Positions 43,891-52,932 of a DNA stretch of 64,000 nt are shown one piece after another. The stretch lies in NCBI GenBank assembly GCA_019359595.1, contig JAHHGZ010000032.1, positions 37,568 through 101,567 on the forward strand, in the 5' to 3' direction. Position 1 is the first letter of the stretch; every line of letters starts with the position of its first letter. Origin of the DNA: Cyanomargarita calcarea GSE-NOS-MK-12-04C (GTDB lineage Bacteria > Cyanobacteriota > Cyanobacteriia > Cyanobacteriales > Nostocaceae). The notes below the pieces were generated by a model that did no database searches, had not been told where the DNA came from, and was given only the letters and a program-made list of their open reading frames with translations. Made by a program: the position numbers and the translations under genes.

Positions 43891-44793
43891 TTACAAGTTA
43901 GGAGGCAAAAGTAGCCGATCAATCACATGAACCACACCGTTCTTGGATTTGATGTCAGCCTGAGTCACATTCGCGTCATTTATCTTGACTTTCCCAGCAT
44001 CAATTTTGACAGTAATTGTCCCACCTTCAACGCTTTTCACGTCGCCAGGTTTTAAATCAGTTGATAGTACCTGACCAGATACTACGTGATACTTCAAAAT
44101 CTTGTCTAGCACGGCTTTATTCGCTGGCTTCAACAAATCTGCTACCGCATCTTGTGGCAATTCGCTAAATGCTTTATCTGTGGGTGCAAAAATTGTAAAT
44201 GGGCCAGAACCTTTTAAAGTTTCTGTTAGTCCAGCTGCTTCCAAAGCTTTGGCGAGCGTTTTAAAGGAACCATTTTTTGGATCGCTTAAAGAAGCCACCA
44301 CATTGTCGCTTTGAGCGCCACTTTGGGGTTTGGGTGTTGTATCAGGTGTTGGTGTTGTATCAGGTGTTGGTGTTGTATCAGGTATTGGTGTTGTATCAGG
44401 TATTGGTGTTGTATCTGGTGTTGGTGCTGTATCTGGTGTTTCGCCAGAAGGTGCGGGTGTACCACTACCAGAACCACCAGGACAAGCGGCACGGTTATAA
44501 GGACACTCCTGCAAAATCTTCGGGTTGGGATTTAGCACTGATTCCTGCTTTTGTGCTACATCCTTCTTGTCTTTTTTCTTAGTTTTTGATGTTTCTGCTA
44601 CAGGTTCAACAGGTACATACTGAGTGTTGATTGAAACTCGTGGAGTTCTGTTGTAAGTCGGCTCCGCGAAAATACCAGGGCTAGGATTAAGTAGCTCATT
44701 TGCTGTAGATGGCAAACCCATGCAAAGACTAACGCCCGTTACTCCCACTATGCCAGCTAACTTGGTCAGAAAATTGGTATAATCCATCTTCAT
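43891..44793 (-). CDS. Fasciclin-domain exported protein with Pro/Thr repeat linker
   Basis: A 300-residue paralogue of the neighbour. The signal peptide covers about 1-29 (ending STANE). The linker carries the shared motif ILQECPYNRAACPGGSG, then about six copies of a six-residue DTTP(T/I)P unit (about 126-155), encoded by 18-bp DNA repeats. The FAS1 domain runs from about 165 to 300, ending NGVVHVIDRLLLPPNL. The cysteine pair in CPYNRAAC could form a disulphide. The domain pattern suggests a secreted or surface adhesin. Confidence 0.9.
   Translation of the reverse strand: MKMDYTNFLTKLAGIVGVTGVSLCMGLPSTANELLNPSPGIFAEPTYNRTPRVSINTQYVPVEPVAETSKTKKKDKKDVAQKQESVLNPNPKILQECPYNRAACPGGSGSGTPAPSGETPDTAPTPDTTPIPDTTPIPDTTPTPDTTPTPDTTPKPQSGAQSDNVVASLSDPKNGSFKTLAKALEAAGLTETLKGSGPFTIFAPTDKAFSELPQDAVADLLKPANKAVLDKILKYHVVSGQVLSTDLKPGDVKSVEGGTITVKIDAGKVKINDANVTQADIKSKNGVVHVIDRLLLPPNL
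44335..44440. repeat. 18-bp coding repeats in the second fasciclin gene
   Basis: Six imperfect tandem copies of an 18-bp unit (GTTGTATCAGGTGTTGGT type) encode the DTTPTP linker. Such arrays change copy number easily, so linker length may vary between strains. Confidence 0.85.
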
Positions 44794-45279
44794 AAATTTC
44801 GCTTGGCTTTATTTTCCACACATTACATAAAGACATATAACATTTTGCTACGCACAAAATCTAACTAAAGAAGTTAGATTTTTTGCCAAAAATATGTATC
44901 ACTGAGTTTGATACCGATGATTCTCGCGCCATACCAAGATAGATTTGTTTGTTATGTTACTGTTTGTGAAACTTTGTGGTTGCGATTATCCAAAATACCA
45001 AGGTACACTTCAACCACGCCGATTGAAGCGCGTTCTGGCGCAATGTTCGGGTGTTAACTGTTTTAAATATTTGTTAGTTCTCTAAATTTTGGCTTTGTGA
45101 GAGGTCAGGTTTTTTTATGCCCTCTTGCATTATTGATTGAATTATTTGATGACCGTAAGCAATCTGGATTTACGATTGATTCAACCAAAAAATCGAAGTT
45201 AGATATTATAAATTAGAATTAATCTTAATGAAGATAAAATTGCAAAATCGATAAATAAACCAAGTAGAGGATGTAAAAA
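44794..45279. other. Intergenic region with a strong hairpin
   Basis: About 485 bp between divergent genes. A perfect 11-bp stem (44856-44866 with 44872-44882) with loop AAAGA and T-rich flanks on both sides lies 63 bp upstream of the fasciclin start. It could be a terminator or a leader structure. No gene was found. Confidence 0.6.
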
Positions 45280-46074
45280 ATGTTAGAATTGTACCAATTT
45301 GAACTATCTCAATACTCAGAAAAAGTCCGGTTAATTCTAGATTATAAAGGGCTAGATTACCGCAAAATCGAGGTTACACCCGGTATTGGGCAAGTAGACC
45401 TCTTCCGCCTCACCGGTCAGCGACAAGTGCCAGTACTGAAGGATGGTACTAAATATATTTCGGATTCTACGGAAATAGCTAAGTATCTGGATTTACATTA
45501 TCCAGAGCGTCCACTGATGCCTACAGATTCCAAGCAACGGGGTTTGTGCTTAATGATGGAAGAATGGGCGGATGAGTCGATTGGGATAAAGGGACGCAAG
45601 GCATTATTTTCTGCCATTAGTCAAGACCAAAATTTCCGCAAGTCTTTATTACCTAGCACGACACCAGATGTTCTCAAAACTTTGGTGGAAGGAGTACCCA
45701 GCGACGTCCTAAAGTTTTTAGGGTTTTCCGTTGGTTACAGTCCAGATACGATAAAGTCAGCGATCGCCGACTTGAAGCAAGATTTAGAAGCATTGTGTTT
45801 GCTGTTGGCGGATAGTCCTTATTTAGTGGGAGACCAACCTTGTTTAGCTGACTTTGCCGTAGCGGGTTTATCGATATTGTTGAAATTCCCTGAAGGTAAT
45901 TACCTGAATTTACCAGTCAGCATTCAAGGCAAAGGAGTTCCAGGATTAGCCGACAATCCTCATTATCAGCCATTCTTTGCATGGCGCGATCGGCTCTACG
46001 CCCAATATCGCAAGCCGTTAATTCCGACTTATACCACAACAGGTAATGCCCCGACTTCAATTCGGATTGAATAA
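45280..46074 (+). CDS. Glutathione S-transferase family protein
   Basis: A 264-residue GST. The thioredoxin-like N-terminal domain (about 1-80) has YQFELSQYSEKVRLIL and the cis-Pro segment RQVPVLKDGTKYISDSTEIAKYL that binds glutathione. The all-helical C-terminal domain (about 90-230) ends with LADFAVAGLSILL. Ser10 or Tyr near the start could activate the thiol. The protein is about 40 residues longer than a classic GST because of its C-terminal tail. The substrate is unknown. Confidence 0.88.
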   Translation: MLELYQFELSQYSEKVRLILDYKGLDYRKIEVTPGIGQVDLFRLTGQRQVPVLKDGTKYISDSTEIAKYLDLHYPERPLMPTDSKQRGLCLMMEEWADESIGIKGRKALFSAISQDQNFRKSLLPSTTPDVLKTLVEGVPSDVLKFLGFSVGYSPDTIKSAIADLKQDLEALCLLLADSPYLVGDQPCLADFAVAGLSILLKFPEGNYLNLPVSIQGKGVPGLADNPHYQPFFAWRDRLYAQYRKPLIPTYTTTGNAPTSIRIE

Positions 46075-46078
46075 AGAA

Positions 46079-46158
46079 TAGAGTTAGGAGTTAGTGGTTA
46101 GTGGTTAGTGGTTAACCAAGAACCAACAACTAACAACTAACAACTAACCACGAACAAC
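46079..46158. repeat. Heptamer arrays TTAGTGG and ACAACTA
   Basis: Three TTAGTGG copies are followed by three ACAACTA copies in the opposite sense, giving a possible hairpin between the GST and the HerA-like gene, directly before the latter's start. Confidence 0.8.
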
Positions 46159-46167
46159 GAACAGATT

Positions 46168-47901
46168 ATGAATTCGGCACAGCCATTAGGTTCAATCATC
46201 CAAGGTTCTTTGACTGAGGGGTTAGAAGTGAGATTGCATCCCGATATATCGGTGGAAGATATGCGGGTGGGTAAATTTCTTGTTGTGCAAGGGATGCGAT
46301 CGCGCTTTTTCTGTATGCTTACAGATGTGGCGTTGGGAACTGCAAACCAAAGAATTATCGCCAGTCCCCCAAGTTGGGAAGATACTTTTTTGCGGGAAGT
46401 TTTAGCGGGAAGTGGTACATATGGAACCATCAACCTGGCACCGATGTTAATGTTCACCCCCGAGGAAGAAGAAGAGAGGGGGATGGGAAGAGTGTCCGAT
46501 GGAGGGAAGTCGAAATCACCAATTTTCAATGGGCTGGCTTCATTTCAACCCCAAACCAGCACAACGATGGAATTGCTGCCGGTGAAAACCATTCCCAGTC
46601 ACTTTAGCCAAGTTTACGAAGCTTCGGTTGAAGACTTTCGTCGTGTATTTGGTTGGGAAGACGATCCCCAAAGGCGGAATTTTTCCGTAGGGAAACCGCT
46701 AGATATGGATGTACCCGTGTGCATTGATTTAAATCGGTTTGTGGAACGCAGTAACGGTATTTTTGGAAAATCGGGGACTGGTAAATCCTTTCTAACACGC
46801 TTAATTTTAGCTGGGGTTATCCGCAAAAGTGCTGCGGTAAATTTAATCTTCGATATGCATTCCGAATATGGTTGGGAAGCAGTCGCTGAAGGGAAACAGG
46901 TCAACACCGTTAAAGGTTTGAAGCAATTATTTCCCGGGAAAGTCGAAGTCTACACCCTCGACCCCGAATCGACAAAACGTCGGGGTGTCCGGGATTCTCA
47001 AGAACTTTATCTCAGTTACGACCAAATCGAAGTCGAAGATATAAAATTATGCAGTCGTGATTTAGGACTTTCGGACGCAGCTTTAGATAATGCCAATATT
47101 CTTTATAGCGAATTCAACAAATCTTGGATTAGCCAGTTGTTGAATATGACTAACGAAGAAATTGAGGAGTTTTGCAACGACAAGCGCGGTCACAAAGGCT
47201 CTATTATGGCATTGCAGCGCAAACTCCTGCGCCTGGATAGCTTGAAGTATATGCGGGCTAGTTGTCCCCATAATTATATTAATAAAGTTATTCAGTCCCT
47301 AGAAGCAGGCAAAAACGTTGTCATCGAGTTTGGTTCTCAATCCAATCTGCTCTCTTATATGATTGTGACCAACATGATTACTCGACGCATTCACGAACAT
47401 TACGTCAAAAAAGCCGACAAATTTTTACAGAGTAAAAATCCCTGCGATCGCCCCACACCACTGATGATTACCATCGAAGAAGCACACCGCTTCCTTGACC
47501 CAGCAATTGTCCAAAGTACAATCTTTGGTACCATCGCCCGTGAACTGCGAAAATATTTCGTAACCCTGTTAGTGGTTGACCAACGACCCTCCGGCATCGA
47601 TAATGAAGTTATGTCCCAAATAGGTACTCGCATCACCGCGTTGTTAAATGATGACAAGGACATCGACGCGATATTTACGGGAGTCTCTGGTGCAGGCGGT
47701 TTGCGCTCTGTTTTATCAAAGTTAGATTCAAAGCAACAAGCCTTGATTTTAGGTCACGCCGTCCCGATGCCTGTGGTTGTGCGTACTCGTCCTTATGACG
47801 CAATTTTCTATGAAGAAATTGGCGATCCAGCCTGGGAAGAAAAGCCAGATGCGGAAGTATTCGCTGCTGCTGAACTCGCAAAAGCTGATTTAGGCTTTTG
47901 A
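46168..47901 (+). CDS. HerA-like ATPase (DUF87 family)
   Basis: A 577-residue DNA-translocase-type ATPase. An N-terminal HAS-barrel-like domain covers about 1-110. The ATPase core has Walker A GKSGTGKSFL near residue 201, Walker B LMITIEEAHRF near 430 and a sensor/arginine region VDQRPSGIDNEVMSQIGTRI near 470. HerA enzymes form hexamers and, with NurA nucleases, act in end resection. No NurA is beside it. In cyanobacteria this gene usually stands alone. The defence-type HerA partner Sir2 or nuclease is also absent, so a housekeeping role is more likely. Confidence 0.85.
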   Translation: MNSAQPLGSIIQGSLTEGLEVRLHPDISVEDMRVGKFLVVQGMRSRFFCMLTDVALGTANQRIIASPPSWEDTFLREVLAGSGTYGTINLAPMLMFTPEEEEERGMGRVSDGGKSKSPIFNGLASFQPQTSTTMELLPVKTIPSHFSQVYEASVEDFRRVFGWEDDPQRRNFSVGKPLDMDVPVCIDLNRFVERSNGIFGKSGTGKSFLTRLILAGVIRKSAAVNLIFDMHSEYGWEAVAEGKQVNTVKGLKQLFPGKVEVYTLDPESTKRRGVRDSQELYLSYDQIEVEDIKLCSRDLGLSDAALDNANILYSEFNKSWISQLLNMTNEEIEEFCNDKRGHKGSIMALQRKLLRLDSLKYMRASCPHNYINKVIQSLEAGKNVVIEFGSQSNLLSYMIVTNMITRRIHEHYVKKADKFLQSKNPCDRPTPLMITIEEAHRFLDPAIVQSTIFGTIARELRKYFVTLLVVDQRPSGIDNEVMSQIGTRITALLNDDKDIDAIFTGVSGAGGLRSVLSKLDSKQQALILGHAVPMPVVVRTRPYDAIFYEEIGDPAWEEKPDAEVFAAAELAKADLGF

Positions 47902-48557
47902 AGAGTACCCAGACTCAGAATCACAACTTAAGCAAAAGCCGTTAACTAACCGAATTTATTATTTACCCTCGCCCTTCTTTTTAATACCCCGACTTATTCA
48001 GGGAGCCCGTTTTGAGTTGGGATACTTCTTCCTTCTTCCTTCTTCCTTCCTCAATTAGTGACATCCCTCCATCAAGACGCCCTTGTGAGTACGGTTATCC
48101 GGCTATATGTGGCAACCTTTATAGGGGGTTTTAGCGTCACTATAGATATAGTAATTGAAGTAAGAAGAATCTTACAGTTTTCACTCTCCAGTGAACAGTT
48201 TTGTTTTATAATGGAAAGATTTGTCTATGGTAGTTTACTAACAGCCTAGTTTGTCGTAATATTGAATAAGTAGAAATCATACTGACTTCGTATATTTACC
48301 GTCGCCGTCAGCGACCGAGGAAAAATAATAATTTTCACAAATTCTGACTATCCTACCCAGCGTGCTTCTAGAAAATTCCACGAAAATTTAGGAATGATAT
48401 GGGAACCTATCTTAGGCATTCAGCGTCTTAAAAACTCCTATGTAAATTGATTTTCTATTTGTGGTTACATACGTTGCGTAAGATACCTGCTACCTTTTCG
48501 ATTTTCCCCTAGTGACCAAATATTTATTGTGTTTACGGAGTAGAGGACAACGCACCA
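47902..48557. other. Intergenic region upstream of the sigma factor
   Basis: About 655 bp. It holds a short inverse GAAGGAA-type heptamer array (about 48025-48052) and AT-rich DNA. A 63-codon open frame at 48058-48249 has no family and is not called. The long region before a sigma gene fits complex regulation, but no operator could be named. Confidence 0.45.
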
Positions 48558-49538
48558 ATGCCTACTGTTAACACCCAAAGCGAAAGTTATAACACCAAAT
48601 TTACGGCTGATATGGTGCGAACCTATCTGCGCGAGATTGGTCGTGTACCATTGCTAACCCGCGAACAAGAGATTGTTTATGGGAAACAGGTGCAGCAAAT
48701 GATGACGCTAATCGACGCCAAGGAAGCTATGGCGAAGAAACTGCACCGCGAACCATCTTTAGAAGAATGGACTGCACAAGTTAAGCTACCCGAGACAGAA
48801 CTCAATCAGATAGTGCTGCAAGGTAAGCGGGCAAAGCAAAAGATGATTGAAGCCAACTTGCGCTTAGTGGTTGCCATTGCCAAGAAGTACCAGAAGCGGA
48901 ACATGGAGTTTCTGGATTTGATTCAGGAAGGAACTTTAGGGTTAGAGCGGGGTGTAGAAAAATTCGATCCCATCAGGGGTTATAAGTTCTCAACCTACGC
49001 TTATTGGTGGATTCGCCAAGCAATTACCCGAGCGATCGCCCAACAAGGAAGGACAATCCGCTTACCGATCCACATTACTGAGAAGCTGAACAAAATTAAG
49101 AAAGTGCAGCGGGAACTAGCACAAAAATTAGGGCGATCGCCAACTCCAGGGGAAATCGCTCAAGAGCTAGAACTAGAGCCGGCACAAATTCGCGAGTACA
49201 TGAACATGGCACGTCAGCCAGTTTCCTTAGACGTGCGAGTTGGTGACAATCAAGACACCGAACTGCAAGAAATGCTCGAAGATGACGGGCCATCACCAGA
49301 GTATTACACCACTCAGGAATTCTTGCGCCACGACTTGAACAGTCTGCTAGCAGAACTCACTCCCCAACAGCGAGAAGTTGTAGCACTACGCTTTGGTTTA
49401 GAAGATGGGAACGAACTATCCTTAGCCAAAGTTGGCGAACGTCTAAACCTTAGCCGAGAGCGGGTGCGACAGTTAGAGCATCAAGCCCTAGCTCATCTTC
49501 GCCGCCGCCGTGCGAACATTAAAGAATACGTCGCATAA
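48558..49538 (+). CDS. Group 2 sigma-70 RNA polymerase sigma factor
   Basis: A 326-residue primary-like sigma factor. Region 1.2 is DMVRTYLREIGRVPLLTREQE. Region 2 (about 98-168) includes LRLVVAIAKKYQKRNMEFLDLIQEG and the -10 recognition part GYKFSTYAYWWIRQAI. Regions 3 and 4 are complete, with the -35 helix-turn-helix SLAKVGERLNLSRERVRQLE. The short N-terminus without region 1.1 marks it as group 2, the non-essential type that adjusts expression to nutrients, light and stress. The best match is the SigB/SigD/SigE set, but the member cannot be decided. A strong terminator follows at 49573. Confidence 0.93.
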   Translation: MPTVNTQSESYNTKFTADMVRTYLREIGRVPLLTREQEIVYGKQVQQMMTLIDAKEAMAKKLHREPSLEEWTAQVKLPETELNQIVLQGKRAKQKMIEANLRLVVAIAKKYQKRNMEFLDLIQEGTLGLERGVEKFDPIRGYKFSTYAYWWIRQAITRAIAQQGRTIRLPIHITEKLNKIKKVQRELAQKLGRSPTPGEIAQELELEPAQIREYMNMARQPVSLDVRVGDNQDTELQEMLEDDGPSPEYYTTQEFLRHDLNSLLAELTPQQREVVALRFGLEDGNELSLAKVGERLNLSRERVRQLEHQALAHLRRRRANIKEYVA

Positions 49539-49572
49539 GTTTAAGGCGAGTTAGTGAAGAAAGATAACACGT

Positions 49573-49600
49573 CTCCAGCAATTGCTGGAGGCGTTTTTTA
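49573..49600 (+). terminator. Terminator of the sigma-factor gene
   Basis: A perfect 18-bp palindrome CTCCAGCAATTGCTGGAG at 49573-49590 is followed by TTTTTT at 49594-49599. It lies 35 bp after the sigma stop codon. Confidence 0.9.
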
Positions 49601-49918
49601 TTGGTCTAAAAAAATCTCCCGAGATTTTCCGAAATCGCTCCTTCTTGATCGTGTATCTACCTATGTTCCCAAAACGAAATAATTTGTCTGTATAAATTTT
49701 GAAATTTTAATGTCAGTACAGCAACTAGATCGATCTATTGGAAGATGTAAATTTAAATTACTTCGCAAAAATAAATGAAAACTTTATCTTTAGATAGCTA
49801 ATTTTTCCCGACAATAATAAATGAAACCTTTGATGGAGGCTTTATCCGTATATACTTAGTTACTCTGTTAATAACTTAAGGAAGTAATAAATAAATCTTT
49901 AGTAGAGGAGAGATTAGG
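49601..49918. other. Gene-free AT-rich spacer
   Basis: About 320 bp. No frame or repeat was seen apart from the likely promoter for the gene at 49919 and its RBS GGAG at about 49905-49910. Confidence 0.4.
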
Positions 49919-50794
49919 GTGCTAAAAAATATTAATAAATTCTTCAACCGTCCCCAGGCTAAAATGTCACTTCTTGGCTTCCTTCTGATATCTGGCTTTG
50001 CTATGGGTTTTTTGACATCTCGCCCGAAACCAGTACTGAGCAACCAGTTAGAAGCAAAAGACACGTATAATAATCTGGTCGCAGAATTACGAGAGTCAAA
50101 AAATACATCGAAAGAATTGGTCATGATACCAGAAACCACGGCGTTGCGGACGGAATCTCAATCATCTGTAACAAACACAAAATTTCCGCCAGAGGATAGT
50201 TTCTCGGAGGAAAACGAATTGGTTGCTCAATTACGAGCTTCAAAAAATATATCCAGAGAATCGGAAACATTTGTAACAAGCACAGAAGTTACACCAAGGG
50301 CTAATCCCGAGCAAGATGGTCTTTACCTTGATAGTCAATCAAGAACAAGATTGAATACTGTACCAAAAACTACAGCGTTTATCTCTGTACCTCAAGCACC
50401 TATAACCAGTAAAAAAGGTACACTAGGGGCCAATTTTCCCAAGCAAGATGGCATTTATCTCTACGGTCAATCACCAAAAGCAGGAGAGATTGGAAAAGGA
50501 TATATAGTATTTGAGCAGCGCCAAGGAAGAATTACAGGTGCATTATATATGCCCAACTCTGAGTTTAGTTGTTTTCAGGGGACACTTGAGAACTCCGGAG
50601 AATTGGCGATGAGTGTGACGGCTTCTCCTGCTCTAGGAAGTGAAGATGATGTCGCAACAACTAATTTACCGCAACGTTTGGATGAGAATGTTCCTGTGCA
50701 TTATGCTTACTCAGTAGCACTGCAAGATTATCATTCCTTAAATACTGTTAGTGAAACAGACCGGAATGTTTTACAGATGTGTCAGAAACAATAG
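49919..50794 (+). CDS. Exported or anchored protein, cyanobacterial family
   Basis: A 291-residue protein with one N-terminal hydrophobic helix (about 18-38). A long polar region follows with two similar blocks (ENELVAQLRASKN and YNNLVAELRESKN). The C-terminal domain (about 170-291) begins QDGIYLYGQSPK and continues GKGYIVFEQRQGRITGALYMPNSEFSCFQGTLE, a pattern I associate with a domain common in cyanobacteria but of unknown function. The start is GTG at 49919 with GAGGAGAG upstream. The two cysteines are in the last domain. Role unknown. Confidence 0.7.
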   Translation: MLKNINKFFNRPQAKMSLLGFLLISGFAMGFLTSRPKPVLSNQLEAKDTYNNLVAELRESKNTSKELVMIPETTALRTESQSSVTNTKFPPEDSFSEENELVAQLRASKNISRESETFVTSTEVTPRANPEQDGLYLDSQSRTRLNTVPKTTAFISVPQAPITSKKGTLGANFPKQDGIYLYGQSPKAGEIGKGYIVFEQRQGRITGALYMPNSEFSCFQGTLENSGELAMSVTASPALGSEDDVATTNLPQRLDENVPVHYAYSVALQDYHSLNTVSETDRNVLQMCQKQ

Positions 50795-50820
50795 AGTTAG
50801 CAGTAATCAGCTATTTTAAC

Positions 50821-50918
50821 TATAGCGATTCCGGTTTGCATGAGGTAGATGTAAGAGTTAAAAAACCGCAGCCTCGACCCAGATAAACTTCTACCTCATC
50901 TGGATGGGAACCGCTATA
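50821..50918. repeat. 98-bp imperfect inverted-repeat element
   Basis: The ends TATAGCGATTCC and GGAACCGCTATA, and inner arms TGAGGTAGA and TCTACCTCA, face each other. The element lies between two convergent genes. It resembles small palindromic repeats common in Nostocales genomes and could also terminate both genes. Confidence 0.65.
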
Positions 50919-50921
50919 TTG

Positions 50922-51497
50922 TTAAGGCTCAATAGTTACTAAAGTCCCAACATTAACGTAATTATACAATGCAATTACATCTTTATTAAGCATTCGTATG
51001 CAACTGTGAGAAACCGCTTGACCAATAAGTTGATCTTGATTCGTACCGTGGAAACCTCGCTGAGTTTTACCATCAGTCCAAAAGCCAATCCACCGCACTC
51101 CTAAAGGATTGGATGGTCCTGGAGCAATAATCTGGCCGGTTCTGAAACTCTTGAAAATTGGATCTACTTCCATATTGAAAACATGGAAGTTTCCTAAAGG
51201 AGTTTCCCACCCTTTTTTACCAACAGCAACAGGATAACTAGCTAAAACAATATTTCCTTGATAAACATAAACACGACGCTTGCCCCGCTTGACTACCAAA
51301 TGGATTTCCATTGCAGCATTGTCAGCTTCCGGTGTAACCTGTGGAGTTGTGAGTAATGATGGAGTTTGGGCTTGCGCTTTACCAAAATTGGAATCAATGA
51401 GATTTGCGATCGCACAAGTTAATAAAATAATGCTCAAAGAAAAAAATTTGCTTTTAGCAAAGTTTTGAGAATAATTTACTACCATAATTTTAATCAA
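50922..51497 (-). CDS. L,D-transpeptidase (YkuD family)
   Basis: Exported peptidoglycan-crosslinking enzyme of 191 residues. A signal peptide or anchor covers about 12-42. The catalytic domain (about 68-190) has the strand RRVYVYQGNIVLASYPVAVGK and the conserved HGTNQDQLIG...VSHSCIRM motif with the nucleophilic Cys near residue 168. It makes 3-3 crosslinks or attaches proteins. It is on the minus strand, 224 bp downstream of a three-gene exported operon. Confidence 0.92.
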   Translation of the reverse strand: MIKIMVVNYSQNFAKSKFFSLSIILLTCAIANLIDSNFGKAQAQTPSLLTTPQVTPEADNAAMEIHLVVKRGKRRVYVYQGNIVLASYPVAVGKKGWETPLGNFHVFNMEVDPIFKSFRTGQIIAPGPSNPLGVRWIGFWTDGKTQRGFHGTNQDQLIGQAVSHSCIRMLNKDVIALYNYVNVGTLVTIEP

Positions 51498-51604
51498 TTT
51501 TGATATTCCAAATTTCCGCTCGGACGCACAACAAACCGAGTCAATACTTGTAGGATAAAAATATCTAGTAGTCTGTCAAGAAGTAATTGAGGGATAAAGT
51601 CCAG

Positions 51605-51672
51605 CCTCCTAAATCCCCCAATTCTGGGGGACTTTGAATTTTTTCCCTCAGAATTGGGGGTAAGGGGGCTTC
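51605..51672. repeat. Dispersed inverted repeat (CCCCCAATTCTG arms)
   Basis: CCCCCAATTCTG at 51615-51626 pairs perfectly with CAGAATTGGGGG at 51649-51660. A related copy with CCCCCTAAATCCCCCAATT lies at about 55329-55347. It belongs to a repeat common in cyanobacteria. Confidence 0.75.
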
Positions 51673-51721
51673 ATTGTCGCAAGTGTGAGTTTTGTCCGAT
51701 AAAAATTAGCCGCAGCCAACT

Positions 51722-52423
51722 TTACCAAGTTTGGGGAATAATTTGTCGTACTGGTGGCTTAGGTTTAACTATAGGTACTTCTACTTCTACAGGAATTGGG
51801 GCTGGTTGAACAGGAATTAGACCGCTATCACCATAACGACAAGGTTTGAAACCGCCGGCAATAACGACAAAATCATTAAAGTCGCTATCATCTTTACTCG
51901 GTTTTACTAACACAGAACCTGTGTCATCCCAGCTAATTTTGACTCCTCGACCATCTTCTAAACCAGAGAAATTCTCGCTCAACTTAGCTTGCTGATTTCC
52001 AGCTTTGTTGGCTCTGCTTGAAGTGTAGACAATTCCACCATCTTTACCTTTGATAGTAGACTCTAAATAGAGACTATAAGGTGTATTTGCCTTGAAATTA
52101 AATTCAGCAAATGGATTGGGAACTGTGTTACCAGGAGTGCCAAGAAAATCTTTATTTCTTGATGAAATTTGTTGATTGTCATCCGAAGGTTTGACTTCCC
52201 GAAGTAAAGGAGTCTTTTCTCCAGTGCTGAGGTTAACTATACCAAAGGTAGATTGGTAAGCACCACGAGACTCAACAAATTCAAATTCGACCGATGTATC
52301 TTTGTCAAATTGAATAGCTTGGTTATCAAAACTCTCAGATGCAAAAGCTGGACTTACGCAAGCTAACGCTAAACCTAGACCCCACCAAAGAGGGGAAAAA
52401 ATACTTTTGGATTTCTTTGTCAT
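51722..52423 (-). CDS. Exported DUF4114-type protein
   Basis: A 233-residue protein from Met 52423 (MTKKSKSIFSPLWWGLGLALACVSPAFASES), with a signal peptide ending ASA/FAS. The frame extends to 52471, but the extra residues are not a signal. The body (about 100-205) has the DUF4114 signature: SWDDTGS followed by SDFNDFVVIAGG, a calcium-binding-like loop. A C-terminal Pro/Val tail ends in QTW. Last gene of a three-gene operon of exported proteins. DUF4114 domains occur in surface and extracellular proteins; the function is unknown. Confidence 0.7.
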   Translation of the reverse strand: MTKKSKSIFSPLWWGLGLALACVSPAFASESFDNQAIQFDKDTSVEFEFVESRGAYQSTFGIVNLSTGEKTPLLREVKPSDDNQQISSRNKDFLGTPGNTVPNPFAEFNFKANTPYSLYLESTIKGKDGGIVYTSSRANKAGNQQAKLSENFSGLEDGRGVKISWDDTGSVLVKPSKDDSDFNDFVVIAGGFKPCRYGDSGLIPVQPAPIPVEVEVPIVKPKPPVRQIIPQTW

Positions 52424-52464
52424 GGTTGGTTTATGTCTATTAGTTAGGCAAAAAATTTCAATAA

Positions 52465-52899
52465 TTACCAAGCTTGGCTAGAACCAGAAGCTTGTTTTTC
52501 CAACATTTCTGGAGTGGGATTTTTGATAGATTCGAGAAAAGCATTAGCTTTCGCTTTTGCTTCTTCTAATCTCACTTGTTCTGGGTTTGAGCAATTACAT
52601 TTACGTTGACGGGTAAAACGTCGATTATCCTGATTGGCTGGTTGTTCTGCGTTTTGAAAAGCTTGTTCAGCGGCTTTTAAGTCGTTAGAAACTTGTTGCG
52701 ATTGGTTTAGAACATCACTGTTATATCCACTCACACCACTTCCATTTCTAGATGGGAAACCTGGTGCATTAGTAGTATTGGTTCCCGTACTGTTGGAAGT
52801 ATTGGTGCCTGAACTGTTGGAAGTATTACTTTGTGCAAGAACAGGAGCAACCATTGAGGTTAATAATAATGCTCCTATTAGAACTACAGACTTATTCAT
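52465..52899 (-). CDS. Small exported Asn/Ser/Thr-rich protein
   Basis: A 144-residue protein from Met 52899 (MNKSVVLIGALLLTSMVAPVLAQ), with a signal peptide ending at about residue 23. The next part is a low-complexity SNTSNSSGTNTSNSTGTNTTN stretch. The centre has a Cys motif (RKCNCSN) and the end a helical region (EQVRLEEAKAKANAFLESIKN), closing QAW. The reported open frame starts nine residues earlier. It is the middle gene of the operon, 33 bp after one gene and 41 bp before the other. No known family. Confidence 0.6.
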   Translation of the reverse strand: MNKSVVLIGALLLTSMVAPVLAQSNTSNSSGTNTSNSTGTNTTNAPGFPSRNGSGVSGYNSDVLNQSQQVSNDLKAAEQAFQNAEQPANQDNRRFTRQRKCNCSNPEQVRLEEAKAKANAFLESIKNPTPEMLEKQASGSSQAW

Positions 52900-52932
52900 G
52901 AGAATTCCTATGAAGATAACAACCAATTGGAT

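Noticed and set aside
44335..44440. Possible CRISPR-like array
   Set aside because: The repeats are 18 bp, contiguous without spacers, and in frame within the fasciclin linker.
44277..44582. Open frames rich in Cys, Leu and Trp opposite the fasciclin linker
   Set aside because: Artefacts of the repeat-coding DNA read on the other strand.
46168..47901. HerA-like gene as part of a defence system
   Set aside because: No NurA, Sir2, methylase or nuclease partner beside it; the neighbours are GST and sigma-factor genes.
48058..48249. 63-codon open frame upstream of the sigma gene
   Set aside because: No RBS, composition not convincing, lies in a likely regulatory region.
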